This document shows positions 1-12,649 of a stretch of DNA of 64,000 nt, one piece after another; the first letter of the stretch is position 1; the number at the start of each line of letters is the position of its first letter. The stretch comes from Planococcus citri. Lineage: Eukaryota; Arthropoda; Insecta; Hemiptera; Pseudococcidae. The position numbers were made by a program, and so were the translations under genes. The notes beneath the pieces are model-generated. The model was given only the letters and a program-made list of their open reading frames with translations, ran no database searches and was not told where the DNA came from. The DNA is taken from NCBI RefSeq assembly GCF_950023065.1, contig NC_088681.1:61848836-61912835 (forward strand), given 5' to 3'.

Positions 1-1196
1 TTCAATACGCTACGAAGTACTGCAGGTGAATTTCAAGTCGTTTTGGAGCCTCAAGCGACTTTTTGAAAATTACTGGAGCCTCCAGCAGATTTTTTAAACG
101 TTAAATTTTTACAAAATTTCATCAAATGGAGATGACAAGCTGAAATTTACTCTACACTCAAATCTTAACACCCTCTGAAGACGACTTCAGGTGGGTTCAA
201 GTCATTTTGGAGCCTCCAGCAACTTTTTGTAAATTACTGGAGCCTCTAGTAGATTTTTGAAACTTGAAATTCCCGCAATATTTTACCAAATGGAGTTGGC
301 AACCTGAAATTTACTTCGCAAACTAATTTCAATGCGATATGAAGTCGACCACATGGTGGTTTTAAACAGTTTTGAAGTTTCTAGCTACTTTTTGGAAACT
401 TCAATTTTCCAAAAAGCGCCATACGACCTTTCAAAAAGTCGCTGGAGGCTCCAAAAAGACTTGAAATCCACCAGCAGTCGACTTCGTAGCGTATTGAAAT
501 TAGTTTGCAGAATGAATTTCGACTTTCCATCTCCGTTTGATGAAATTTTGGGGAAATTTCAAGTTTCAAAAATCTGCTGGAGGCTCCAGTAACTCTCAAA
601 AAATCGCTGGAGGCTCCAAAACGACTTGAAATCCCTCTGCAGTTGACTTCGTAGCATATTTAAATTAGTTTGCAGAGTAAATTTCGGTTATCCAACTCCT
701 TTTGATGAAATTTTGTGGGAATTTCGAGTTCTAAAAATCTGCTGGAGGCTCTAGAACTGCTCAAAACGGGTTGAAACAGTTCCCAATCGATTTTGCATGT
801 CGAAAATAAGGTATACCCCAAATTTTAGCTTTCTTGGTCAATTTGGTGAAATTTTGATTTTTTCCCTCATTTATGGCCTGAATTTTTTTTTCAAAAATTA
901 ACCAAAAATCGAAAAACGCACTTTGACACTTGAAATTTTGACAGGTGATGAATTTTTTCCTGATCTTTTGATCTACTTTTGTACGGTTTGAAAAATTTCG
1001 TGCAAGTGCTATTTTGGAATGCAAAATCTGCGATTTCGGCTGACCTGCCAATCAAAATGGCTGCCATTTTGTAAGTAGGGCCACTTTTTTTTTGAGTACA
1101 AGGGCTAGAAATGTTCCTTAGGACTCCCCCTTTAAGAAAAAAGATATCCGGGTGGATCGAGGGGGGGAGGGGGTGCAAGAGATCCTTAAGCGGACT
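1..1196. mobile_element. Foldback-like repeat element, right-hand part (left part outside window)
   Basis: The stretch consists of ~150-bp subrepeats containing the near-palindromic box CTGGAGGCTCCAG, alternating with the phrase 'AAATCTGCTGGAGGCTCC' and its complement. From ~740 it runs into the family's terminal arm, which includes the 'AAAATGGC(G/T)GCCATTTTG'-type segment near 1045-1075 and a G-rich tract. It ends at the terminal word that reads AGTCCGCTTAAGGATC on the minus strand (1181-1196). The same arm recurs at 20.9, 22.9, 35.9, 39.5 and 41.2 kb. No long open reading frame or transposase motif is visible, so this is a non-autonomous element. The short reading frames inside it are repeat translations. 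The left end lies before position 1. Confidence 0.7.
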
Positions 1197-2640
1197 CCCC
1201 GACTAAAGCTCTTGAAAATTTGTATCAAGTATTCGAAAGGCTTGAAAAATATGTGTTTTTGTGGGAAGTTCATTTTCCGACTTTTAAATTCAAGTGCCCT
1301 CTTCTCCCTCCCCCTCTCCACGTCCTTGCCAATAGATTGATTTTAGTGATATATGTAGAATGACGTGCGAGCATACAAGTTTATGCCCAAAAAATCACCC
1401 CAACGGGTATGAAAATTTGAACTTTGAATTTTATTAGGGAAAAATACTCGTTCAAATCGTAATTATGGTATTCCATTCAAAAGTACCCTCACATCAGTGG
1501 ATCGTATAACGTTGAAATTGTTATCGGAACTATACATACAAATGTTTGTAAGTGCATAGATAAAGAACGAATTCTAAACGAGTTAAAATCGGTTATATCC
1601 TCGATGAAAAGTTCATCGACGTTACATCTTATAATGCTCGTACGTACTCGTACATCGAAACATACCACAATTTCAATTTAAACTCGTTTGGCTTTTCAAG
1701 GCGTTTCACTGACGACGACGATGAAAAGCAATGTAAAACTAATAATAAAATACCAATCAATCGCACCAGTACAAGGGGAGGTGCAGGGGTTGAAACGTTG
1801 TCTAAAATATTGCTCTGCAAACTTGACGTTTATACTCATGTCTGATACATTGTATCGAATCGAATCACTACACGCTGCTGGTATCGCGAGCAACATTTAC
1901 ACATCTGCGATTGGTGTAAAGCAAATATATCCGACATCCGTACCCGCGAATGGCCCAACTACGCCGAGTTTGAAAATTTTTATGGTTAGTCGACACGATA
2001 AATCGCATTTCGAGTCGCTATAATATTATCGGTACGAGAAGGCTGGCCCTTCGCGTCGCTTCGTTTATCTATCGGGGGAAAAAAATAATGAGGTGTCGAT
2101 AATGATGTTTATTGATGATCACTACAATAAGTAAGGGAAAATTATTACATTTTGTTTGCATTTTCGAGCTCGCGTATAATTGGATAGAATAATATTAATT
2201 TTGGGCTTTGGGCTCTCTCTGGGCCTTGGATGGAATTTTTTTTCGAGATAGTAAGATTTATGGCTGGAAGTTGACCTTTATCCATATCCAGTGAAGGGAA
2301 CGTGTCATGGGCTACCTGTTTATTGATGGCTTAGGCGTTGATATACTAAAATCTAGCAGTGAAAAGAAAAAGACGCGTGTGACGCGCACTATTTTTATGG
2401 AGGCTTTTGCACGAGCCATTATACGTTATCTCGGCGCGAATTATTAGTATTTAATAGCTCGCGAGGAATTGTGTAGTTGAAAACAAACCGCGTTAAACAT
2501 CTCGCTAAAGTCGAATAATGATTTAATAACAGTTTCGGCGTTAGAATCAAGACCGTTTTAGTGCCCAATAAAACGGTTTATCTACGTTTTTGGCGCGAAA
2601 CTAAAACAATACGTGTGATTGGTGTTTCTCGTAAAATGTC
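1197..2640. other. No gene seen; mixed non-repetitive AT-rich DNA
   Basis: I see no splice-flanked open frame, RNA gene or repeat family here. The base composition is less skewed than in the neighbouring repeats and the sequence looks single-copy, which would suit intronic or intergenic DNA. A reading frame at 1688-2023 (plus) has no recognisable motif. Confidence 0.5.
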
Positions 2641-2705
2641 GCCAGAAATTGCATAGCGTGTACCTCGCCTGCCCTTCGCCTTACGATAGGTACGTTTTGA
2701 ACAAG

Positions 2706-2868
2706 TGTCGAATAAATTGCATAATCGATTCGCCTTGGTAAATGTCGACTCGACGCATAAATGTTGAATAAATTGCATACTCGATTCGCCGTGAATACGG
2801 AAATAGCACAGAGACTAAGAAGGGAAGGGAAGGCATGTCGAATAAATTGCATACTCGGTTCGCCGTAA
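2706..2868. repeat. Three short direct repeats, consensus TGTCGAATAAATTGCATACT + CGATTCGCC
   Basis: A ~30-bp word begins at 2706, 2762 and 2836, each time running on into CGATTCGCC or CGGTTCGCC. The spacings of 56 and 74 bp are irregular and the intervening DNA differs, so this is a short dispersed cluster rather than a tandem satellite. Its function is unknown; clustered binding sites are one possibility. Confidence 0.6.
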
Positions 2869-3030
2869 ATATTCGATTTTTTTTTACACCTCGTACCTCT
2901 TCTTTGTTGGCTGCTTGCATGAATAATGGTCGTATTTCGAGACGAGTTGGTTTTGAATATTTTTTTTAAACGTATTGTATTGTATTGTTGTACATGTAGA
3001 ATGTAGATATACGCAGCGTGAGTATTATTC

Positions 3031-3059
3031 GGTTTTGTTTTTTCTGTTTGCAGGTAAGC
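3031..3059 (+). promoter_or_regulatory. Candidate recursive splice site 1 (3' site fused to 5' site)
   Basis: A T-rich tract is followed by TTTGCAG and immediately by GTAAGC, with the junction at 3053/3054. A strong acceptor directly abutting a strong donor is the signature of recursive splicing ('ratchet point') sites known from long Drosophila introns. It is one of three such plus-strand sites in the window. The alternative is a chance match or the start of an ordinary exon; the downstream sequence does not look coding. Confidence 0.45.
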
Positions 3060-4780
3060 GTGTCAAAGTTGTCATTTACAACGTCGCTACGATGGGGAAA
3101 AAATTCGCATTAGGTAGAAATTTGATTTATTTTTGACCTAAGATGAAGCTGTGGTACCTCTACCTACGTCGTCGTCAGCTGAACGAAAGTCTCGTGTGTT
3201 TTTTTTTCTCTTCTTACTATCGGAGAGGAAATTTTTTTTACCTATATTCGATCGCGAGATGATATTTGATTTCGGAAATAGAGTAATTCCCCACGGATTA
3301 AGAGATTCGTTTAAATTTTACAAATTGAAATTCGTTCCGTTGACAGATTCGTATTTTGACGCGATTCGAATGTAAATTTTATTCCGATTGACGATCGTAG
3401 TACTTTTTCAGCGAGCTTTTCCGGGTTAATTTTTTTTTCTTCTTTAGTCGCGGATTTTTTCAAACGAAAAGCAAAACTAATGCGATTTACCGTGTTCTCG
3501 ATTTCTTGTTTTTTAACGCTAGACGACGACGATGACGACGAAGGTAGGTAAGTATTGGATTTTTTTGAGTTGGATGGAGAGGGGAGATGAAAGAAAGTCC
3601 AAATCAAGACTCAGATATGCCGAAACTAACGTTTATATTGGATTTCTTTTCGTAGCGGGGAATTTTTATGAATATTTATTTCATCACGATTACGAGTCTA
3701 GTGGAATTTATAATTACCGTGTTTTTACATTTCGAAAAGAAATGTTCTCCCGGTGGAATGCTGGAGGATGTTCAAAGAAACGGGTTAAAGAATTAAAATT
3801 TTATCGGGCTGATTATAGGACTGATGTAAGACTTTTAGTAACTGACGTGGGTAGTTTTTTCTTCTCCAAAGGCTGAATTCAGATCCAGACGCTTTGAGGT
3901 TTCCAATTCACGCCCCACCCCCACCTCCATAATGATGCTCGTGCAGTTATGGTAAATTTTCTGACTGTACACATAAATGTTGATCGAAAGGGAAAAAGAG
4001 GAGTGAGTATTTCGGTCAAGTTCACTTTTCTTCAGCAATTTCAAATTGCTCTGTAAAACGTTGTAATCAATTTGGGCTACTGAAAATTTAATCAGCTCAA
4101 AGTTTGAAAAAATTGACTTTAGAACTTTTTTCAGGGGTTCTCAAAGTTCGCCACCCCCGAAAGTGATCTGCAAAGATGAAGTCAAAAATTGACTTGAAAT
4201 GAAAATTCAAGCATGCCAGTCGATTAAGAAATAAAATGCAACATCTTTGCCGCAAACCGGACCTCGATAGCTTTTCATGATTTCCCAAAATGTGGACCTC
4301 AAAAAAAAGTCAAAAATTGAATTTTTCGATATGAGCCAAGTTGTTGAGGGGGTTGCAAATGATATCAATTGAACTTACTACTAGTAGCAATAAACCATGA
4401 AAAGGGCATTAGCGGGGCTCGACGGGAAGGGTCAAAAAAAGGGGTTCCAAAATTTTCAAAAATAGAAATACCCCCACCACAACCCCCAAAAAAGTCAAAA
4501 ATGAAAAAAGCGTTACGTGCTGCGTTGCTTGCCCTTAAAGCAATATTCGCTACTTTTAATTTTTTACATTTTCGAGCAGTGGTTCTAAATTTTTTTGAAA
4601 TTTTCGACTTTGGGGCCACCCCACAGCCCCCTTATGGGTTCCCCTGGGAAAATATCACCCGATATTGATAATAGGGACCATTCCCTATAAGAAAAGGCCA
4701 TTCAAGTCTCGAAGTATGATATTTTCATCACTGAAAAAAATTGCGAGCGAAAAATCAAGTGCACCGAAGCGCTGCAATTC
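3060..4780. other. No gene seen
   Basis: This is AT-rich DNA with small homopolymer runs. The longest frames (for example 3532-3876 plus) lack recognisable motifs. The 4.1-4.7 kb part has the low-complexity style of the repeats that follow but no clear period. Confidence 0.45.
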
Positions 4781-4789
4781 GTCTCCCTT

Positions 4790-5900
4790 CTTTGACAACT
4801 TGAACGGGTCATAAGTAAAAGTTTTTGCAATGCAAGAGGGTTTTTTTATTTTGAAAAAAATATAATTTTGAAATTTTCGGGGGTGAGTAGGTGTTTTTTA
4901 AAATGGTGGGTTATGGGCAAAAACTTGATAAAACGAACTTCTTGAAGGTACATATATTTTCATTTATTTTAGAGATTTTAATGATTTAAGAAGTTCTGTT
5001 TTTTTCCCTTCAAAATTGCCAAAGAAAGACGTTTATTTTAAAAAATTTCAAAAAACCTTTTTTTTGCCTAAATTTTCAAAAAAATGCTCATTGTTTTGCC
5101 AGAATTACCAGAAACTTCATGTTTTTTTTTGTTAAAATTGCTGAAAAGTGTCGAGTCTTGTGAAAATTGTTAAAAATTTAATGAAACGAACTTTTGGAGG
5201 GTATTTTTATCAACTTTCAAGCCATAGCTGTCCAAGAAGGTTTGGATTTTTTGTTCAGAATTGCCCATGGAAAGCCCTGTTTATTGAAAAAGATATCAAA
5301 AATCCTTCACCAGAATTACCAAAACCTTTTTTTGCTAAATTTGCTGAAAAAAATGTAGAGTTTCGATTAAGTTCCTTTTTTTTTTTTGTAAGAATAGTAA
5401 AAAGTCCTAATTTTTGACAAAATTGTCAAAAGTCCTAATTTTTGTTTTAAAAAGTCATTTTTTTCCAATATTGTCTTGTAAAATTATCAATTTTTGTCAA
5501 AATTACCACAAAGTTCCGTTTTGTGTTCAAGATGCTATAAAAACAGACTTGTTTTCTGTTTGAAAAAAGTCATGTTTTTAGCCAAAATTTGCGAAAAAAG
5601 AGTCACTTTTTTAGCCAAGTCAGAAAATCTCAATTTTTCCCCAAATTCTCATGAAGTCCCCTTTCCAGTCTCATAATTGATTTATTGATTGTCAAAAAAG
5701 CCCTTTTTTCGAAAATTTCTACGAGGGAGTTTTTTTTTTGGCCAAAATTGTAAACATTTTCTGCTCAAATTGTCGTAAAAAATCCTGCTTTTTTCATGCC
5801 AAGTAAGTCCTACTTTTTTGCCAAAATTGCCAGTTTTGCTTTTTTAATTTTCTCAACTGACCTTTTGCAAATTTTTCATCCGTTTTTTATTTAAAATTTT
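4790..5900. repeat. Degenerate AT-rich minisatellite, ~30-40 bp phrases
   Basis: It is built of variable phrases such as TTTTTTGCCAAAATTGCCAA followed by AAAGTCC, read on the plus strand. The same phrase style recurs at 6.9-7.6, 12.65-13.65 and 17.64-18.7 kb. Individual units are too diverged to define an exact period by eye. The short open frames inside are by-products of T-rich sequence. Confidence 0.5.
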
Positions 5901-6880
5901 TTCTGGTTTTCTTTGAAAATGGAAACGTTTTGACTTTAAAAAATTGTACAAATTTAAAGCTCTCTCTCACTCCGCCGAATTCACCTCTTCATCCTGTTGT
6001 TTTTATAAATGTAGTTCAAAGTTTCAGTTCGTGCTCCAAAAAATTTTCATCTCTCCTGGAAAATGTATTTAAAAATGATGGAAAATCGCAATAATTCAAC
6101 TTCTGTAATTTTTCATTCGCCTTTTTTCATTTTTTTCTGGTTCTTTTCGAAAGTGCAAATATTTCCACCACAAAAAATTTGCAAAAATTCATCTCTCCAA
6201 CCATATTTTAGAGAAGTGAAAAATACAAAAATTAGTCGTCTGAAGCCGAGCTTTACTCTAAATTGGTTTTGAAGCGATTTGAAATCACTGGAGAAAAGTC
6301 AACATTTGCCAGAAGCTGCAAATCAGACAAAAAAAAATGCTCGAAATCCATTGGAGGGGGGAGGGAGAAGAGTGAAATCAATCGACTTACTAACCGATTT
6401 TGAGATTTTCACATCAACATCAGGGTGGATCACGAAGAGAAAAATGTTGAAGAAATTTGACTAAATTCAGCAGAGACCTTCATTCTGAGTTGTAAATCAT
6501 TCAGAAAAAATCTCAGCTCCTGAAGTGCCCCTGGAAAGGAGATATGGGTCCTTAAAGAGGGGGAATTTTTGATTTGGGAAAATTTTCCCAGATTTAATAG
6601 AGATTCTAGGTCGATCTACATAGTTCATTGCCATCAAAATCCAGAATCACTTTTAAGGTTATACCTACTAGAGGGTTGAAATTTTTCAAATAAATTTTGA
6701 AACTGAAGAATTTTCCCAAAATAGGTTTGGTAGAGACTAGAGCAAAAAAACCCACGATTTTTTCGAAAATTCCCCCTCTTTGGGGATCCATGTATTCCTT
6801 TCAAGATTACCTCCAGAGCTCAAACTTTCTCTGAGTGACTTTCAACTCAAATTTAGGTCTCTAATAAATTTGACCAAAAT
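5901..6880. other. No gene seen between two minisatellite blocks
   Basis: The sequence is AT-rich and non-coding in appearance. It has no defined repeat unit and no splice-flanked open frame that I trust. Confidence 0.4.
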
Positions 6881-7640
6881 CCTGCAATCTCACTTTTTTC
6901 CAACAATTATTCAAAAGTCTCGTTTTTTTGACAGAAATTGCGAAAATATATTATTTTTTGGCTATGCTAATTACCTGACTAGATGTCCTGATTTTTTGAG
7001 AAATTGTCACAGTCTAGCCTTGTGGGGGGGGGGGGATGACAAAAACTCGCGTTCTAGTAAAATTTATGTCAAATTTCACATTTTTTTCGAACATTCCAAT
7101 AATGTATTTATATTTTCTAACAATAAATGTCCAAAATATCATTTTTTTTCACGAAAATTGCCGAAGATCCATTTCTCTTCCTAAAATTTGTCAAAATATT
7201 GCATTTAGCCGAAATTCTCAAAAATTTTCGCTTTTTCAAAATTCACAAATTAATATTTTTTATTTTTTCAGTAAAACTACTACTAATTTTTCCCACATCT
7301 TTTCAAGAATTTCCCAAATCTCGTTTTTTTTTTGACAGATATTGAAAAATAATAGTAGGTTTTATTTTTTGGCCCATTATTACCCAAGAAAGGGTCCTAC
7401 TATTTTTTCTAAAATCGTCATAGTTTTGCATTCTTGCTCTTGCTTTTTTACAAAAATTCTCACTTCTTAGCAAAAAAGCGATAACCCTAATGCCTTTTTT
7501 TTCAGATTGCCAAAGTTCTTGCTTTTTTCCAAAAATAGCTTTTTACCCGAAATTGACAGAATTCTCACTTTGTTGTCAAAAATCGCTAACAAGTTGCAAA
7601 AGTAGTCTCAACTTTTCAAAATCAATGATCAGATAATTTT
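6880..7640. repeat. Second block of the TTTTTGCCAAAATTG-type minisatellite
   Basis: Phrases such as CAAAATTGCCAAAGTTCTTG recur with homopolymer T runs, in the style of the 4.8-5.9 kb block. A run of about ten G lies near 7025-7034. No coding potential is recognised. Confidence 0.45.
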
Positions 7641-10570
7641 TTTTTTGGTAATTTTTTTCTCTCCATTAAAATGGTTTTAATTAACGTAAGTACTTTATCC
7701 GTAGATAATCTTCCAAAATTTGCCAAAAATCGAAAAATTAAATCAACATTGGCAGCGAAATATTTGTTTTAGAGGAATCGGTGATAAGATTTTACATTGA
7801 GCCAAATTCTAGTTCAATCAGAGCTCTTTGAAACTTAGAAAAATTCAATTTAAATACCTACTCTCGCCTCTCGCGAGTACATGAGTAAATCGTGACAGGA
7901 AATTCTACCTTTCGAATAACAAGAAAAATTTCGACAACACGTCACAGCCTCGATTAACATTTTTAAAATTCCGGAAACTCGAACGACGACGTCGAGGTTG
8001 TTAATTCGTGATCAAATGTGTGAAAACATCGAGTTTTTTTCTCGTCGACGCGAATTAGCGCGATAAAACACAGCTTTGGAAGACCGCTGGCCTCATATAA
8101 AGTACAAGAATATCCGTCGTCGTCGTCGTCGTCATAGTCGTCGGGGTGTGTGCGTGCCAAGCTCGACAATATAAATGACATTGCTGCTAGGGCAGAAGAT
8201 CGAAGAGGGAATAAAGCAACAGCACGTGACAAATAAGGGTATCGCGTTTCATGTTGAGTAATCGTAACACACCGCTACGTATCTCTCTATTTTGGAGTCG
8301 ACCGTCGAGCTTTGCGATGTGACACGAAGCGCTCTTTGCGAGCACGAATTTTATTATTTTTTATAATTATAGTATATTACTATACCTTGGATGGCTAGCT
8401 CAGGTCTCGAATTAGGCTGATTTAATGCGGAGGCCTTTTTTTTTTTACCTACGTAGGATAAGTGGTACTTGTAGGTACCTGTTCCCATGGTGCGAAGGGT
8501 ACTGTATTGTTCACTGTTCAGAGAAACAAACAAAAAACAGCTGCCAGAGAATGTGATATAAATCAGAAGCTGCAAGGAAACTAATTTTTCATATTTTTTT
8601 TCGAGGTGGGAGGATCAGATTTCAAAACCGACGTGGTTTGATCAAAATGGAGGATAAGAGATGTATTTTGAATGTGGATTTTTTTTCGAAATTTCCACAA
8701 TTCAACACTGTTGAAGTTTATTTTCATTAAATGATGGGATGAGAGGGGAGGGATTGAAAAAAATCATTGAAAAAATTTAAAAGACAGTTAAACGAAGAGA
8801 CCTATTTTTTCATTCGAAATTTTAAAATTTTTCTACAAAGGTATCCTTTTGAGTAATTTTGTGTCGTGGGCTCGTCAGTGGAAAAAAAAATAATTTTCAA
8901 AGCTTTTTCCACGACGTTTTTTTTTTTCTTTGCAAGTCTCGCCTCATCAAATGCTTTTTGAAATTCACCCAACGCAACGTGGCGCAATTCGAATAGTAAA
9001 TTACCATTTTAAAACGAATCAACTCACGATTTGCGGCCATTTTTATCACTAAATTAACTCGACGGTTTTTTTTCTCACCTCTTCGTCGTTCGCTCGCAGG
9101 CGATATTTCTTTTCTCGTCGTGATTTCTATTCGTTTTTCTAGCACATAATGCATGAATACGACGACGACGTGTAAATTCGAGTAGAACCTCGTCGACGTG
9201 CAAATGGTGGATGGGGGAGGGGGAGAGGGTGTGAAAAAACTTCCATCATATGCTGCGGGCTGAAATCAATGGGCGCCGAACAATACACGTTGCCATAATA
9301 TAATGGACGAGAGACGAAGCGAGCGGAATGCCGAGCAGAAATTTTCATTCCTTTTAAATGGAATAAATAAAAAAAGAAAATGTAAAATGCGAAAAACTCG
9401 ACGGCACTATCGAGTAAATGGGAGTCATTTGGAACATCTGTTGCGAGAGGTGAATTCCAAATGTATCCATTATAGTACGAAGGATATTCCAAATGTATGA
9501 GAAAAAAATCTGGTTGGAATCGGCGCCTTTAAAAAATATTGATTTGACACCGGATTGAAAATTTTAATAAATCGACTTTGGTGAAATCGGGTCAAGTAAG
9601 TACTATTTGACCTGATCTAAGTACGAGTAAAAGAGTTCTCGCCAAATCGGAACCAAAATGCGACCTTGGTACGGTTCATGGTCGAAAACTACTCATCTTT
9701 GAAAAAATTATACCAACGCATTTTGTACTCCGTAGCTGGAAGGCGAAAGAGTATAACCCTGGTTTGTCCGTTTTCAGCGACTCGATTATACGCCGGGAAT
9801 GCACGAGCAGCTATAGTCGAGCAACCAGAAAATGAAAACTCGTATAAAAGTTAATTCTCAAGGTTTAACTTTTTATATCGCATTAAACTAGCGAACTAAA
9901 CTACGTATACGAGTAACCGCCACAACATCGTAATAAATTTCAAACTTTTTAAATTTATGACATCGGTACAAAATTTAATTTCTTTTCAAAGTCCATTCCG
10001 TTTCAAAACGAACGCCACCACTAAGAGCCAGGTGAATGGTTGGATTTGATGCTGAGATGGATGTATGTAGATGGACTTGTACGTAGTTACCTTAGCTGGC
10101 GAATTAAAAGAGACATAATTTGTTCGAAAAACTATTCTAGAGAAAACATTTTCTATTCGAGAACGTTTTTTTGTGGTGTAGGAAAAAAAGGTGGATGGTT
10201 CGAATGTAGGTACAAAAATTTGGGAAGTATTTGTACGATACACATTGAACCAATTTAGTATGTGATCTTGTTTCCAAGATGGAAAATATGTTGGAATTTT
10301 TTGGTCAGATAGCCATTTTGGGCCTCCTTCACCCTCCCTATCACCAATGAACTTATATGCCCGAGTAGTCGGAACTAATTCTTTTTCTCTTGAATTGAAG
10401 GTGGCAACACTGTCTGAACATATGAAATATCTCTTGAAAGTGGACACTGGACATGATTATAATTAAGTGTGATCATAATTTCACTAGTCGAAATTTAAAA
10501 AAAGTGAAGTTTTCTTGAAAAACCCATTTACTTAAATATCAACAGGAAGTTACCTAAACTGACAGACATT
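7641..10570. other. No gene seen; contains a GTC/CGT microsatellite
   Basis: This is mostly complex, moderately AT-rich sequence. A CGTCGTCGTCGTCGTC run sits at about 8115-8145 and accounts for the acidic string in the minus-strand frame over it. The frame at 9986-10447 (minus) has no motif I recognise and no convincing splice flanks. Confidence 0.45.
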
Positions 10571-10579
10571 TTTTCGAAC

Positions 10580-10830
10580 CCGATAAAGCTTTGGCTTTGA
10601 CCCAAATGAAAAATCGATAGAATTTCTGAAATCAGCATCCTTGAAAACCTACATTTCGATATACATGTCGATTTTTTGTGAAAAATGTCATCCCCACCCC
10701 CTGAATGCAGTATATAATCCCCTTAGCTTCGACTAAAATGAAAAACTGATAGCATTTCTGAAATCAGCGTCCTTGAAAACCTACATTTCGATATACATGT
10801 CGATTTTTTGGTGAAAAATAGACCTACTCC
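10580..10830. repeat. Two-copy direct repeat, period ~132 bp
   Basis: The phrase TTGAAAACCTACATTTCGAT, with the following ATACATGTCGATTTTTT, occurs at 10641 and again at 10773. Both copies are preceded by the same TTTCTGAAATCAGC segment. The near identity of the two copies implies a fairly recent local duplication. A run of about 15 C follows at ~10854-10868. Confidence 0.7.
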
Positions 10831-10868
10831 CCTATATGGTCTCATTGGTCTCACCCCCCCCCCCCCCC

Positions 10869-11703
10869 GGAATCGAAAAAATTATTGCAAATTTGGGTTC
10901 GACGGTACAAAAAACATTGATATAAACATCATTATCTCGTTAGTAAGGGAATGTACTCATACGTTGATTACATTTCTAAAATTGATGCAACATAAGCAAG
11001 ATAAGGGTCAAATTTGACCCCCTCTACTACCTCCCAGAAGGGGTGTAAAAAGTGCCTCCGAGTCTTATTCGATGGCATATGCTTTGTAGTATTCGAAAAT
11101 CGACATTAGAACCTTCTCCCGCTAATAGTATCCGGTGCACAGTTCAAAAACCCCGATTTTTACAAGAAAATACCGAAAAACGCCAATTTTTAACCCCTTT
11201 AGACCCCTCTGTACACCCAGGGTAGAGGTATGCGAATGTATTAATAGTCGATTCGCATTGTAATTGACCTGTAGAATCCGAAAATGATCATAAAAATGTC
11301 GATAGAAGGTCAGCCTGTCGTCTAGGGTTGAAAAACTGTAATTTTGGGGTATTTTTGAGAAAAATGCAAAAACTTCACTCAGAAAATCTCAAATTTGAGG
11401 CATGCCTCTCCCTCAGATTTTAAAAGTAATGGTATTTTCGAACTCAGCGGGGTTCAATCATGTGGAATTGACACCAATATCGCCCTGTTAGCCCTATTTG
11501 GAAAAATGGGGGTTGAACCCTCCCCTAAATCACCCCCATTCCCCTCCTATGGGACTTGGAGATTGCCTCCCGGGCTTAAAAATTTTCTTCTGGTGTCCTT
11601 GTTCATCATACCAAATTTCAAAGCTTTATCATAATTTGCTGCTTACTTACAGTTTGCCACTGAACTATATGTAGTACAATAATATCCAGTTCCTTTATAG
11701 TGA
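10869..11703. other. No gene seen; low-complexity tracts
   Basis: This is mixed AT-rich sequence with C-rich phrases such as CCCCTCTACTACCTCCC. No reading frame with a recognisable domain is present. It has the look of old degenerate repeat but I cannot name a family. Confidence 0.4.
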
Positions 11704-11706
11704 TTA

Positions 11707-12423
11707 CACTAGACAACGGCATGCTTGTGTTCGGGTTGAAAATGGGCTTAATCGATAGTTTAGACCCTAAAACAAAAAACAGAGTGGGATTTTTCAATTT
11801 GAATTGTTTTTGTGGTCAGGAGAGATGATCAAAGTTTCAAAAATGGCCGTTTTTGCCCTATTTCACGAGTTTCTGGCGACACCAGTATTGTTTTTCGAAA
11901 AAAACCAAGGTCATATTCGGATTCTACGCACTTTTTTAAGTAAACATCTTTCCCGGATTTTCGATTTTCGAAGTTTCAAGCGCATACGGACGATTTTTGT
12001 TTGTAACATATTTTAAAACTCGGAGCGCGCGACGCTGGCGTTACTCCACGATGTAATCGTGGCGCGGAACCGTGTTCGCGCGGGCGAGGCTCTCGTGCTG
12101 TACAAATCTCGTGTTTTAAACGAAAATCTTCGGTATGCGCTTGAATGTTCGAAAATCAAAAATCTGGTAAAGATGTTTACTTAAAAAAGTACGTAGAATC
12201 CGAATATGACCTTGGTTTTTTTCGAAAAACAATACTGGTGTCGCCAGAAACTCGTGAAATAGGGCAAAAACGGCCATTTTTGAAACTTTGATCATCTCTC
12301 CTGACCACAAAAACAATTCCAATTGAAAAATCCCACTCTGTTTTTTGTTTTAGGGTCTAAACTATCGATTAAGCCCATTTTCAACCCGAACACACGAAAA
12401 AAGTCAAAAATTGTTGCCTAGTG
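11707..12423. mobile_element. CACTA-like MITE: 717-bp near-perfect hairpin element
   Basis: The element starts CACTAGACAAC (11707) and ends GTTGCCTAGTG (12423), and is flanked on both sides by TTA (11704-11706 and 12424-12426), a plausible 3-bp target duplication. Termini beginning CACTA and a 2-3 bp duplication are typical of the CACTA/CMC DNA-transposon superfamily. Two long arms, about 11727-11992 and 12116-12396, are near-perfect reverse complements. They surround a GC-rich centre (~12015-12105). No transposase is encoded, and the mirrored ~70-residue frames on the two strands are simply the two arms. It is therefore a non-autonomous hairpin MITE. Confidence 0.8.
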
Positions 12424-12448
12424 TTATCTATATAAACGATATCAAACT

Positions 12449-12580
12449 GTTTTGAGCAGTTCTGAAGCCTCCAGGAGAATTTTGAAAATCGAAATTTCCC
12501 CAAAAGTTCACTCAATGAAGTTGAAAAGCTAAACATTATTTTACATTCTAATTTTAACTCGCCTTTGCTGAGTCAATTGA
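12449..12580. repeat. Fragment of the foldback-like family
   Basis: The phrase TTTTGAGCAGTTCTGAAGCC, followed by TCCAGGAGAATTTTGAAA, matches the inner edge of the foldback arm seen at 21330 and 39860. It breaks off after one partial subrepeat. It lies directly beside the CACTA-like MITE. Confidence 0.55.
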
Positions 12581-12649
12581 AGGTTGTTTCAATGTAATCG
12601 GTTAGTTTTCAATCAACTAAAATAGGTACTAAAGGTGATTTTAGGTTAC

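Noticed and set aside
8115..8145. Acidic run in a minus-strand frame as a protein feature
   Set aside because: It is a CGT microsatellite, open by composition and without any surrounding domain.
11804..12322. Two similar ~70-residue frames on opposite strands as a gene pair
   Set aside because: They are the two inverted arms of the CACTA-like MITE translated in mirror orientation.
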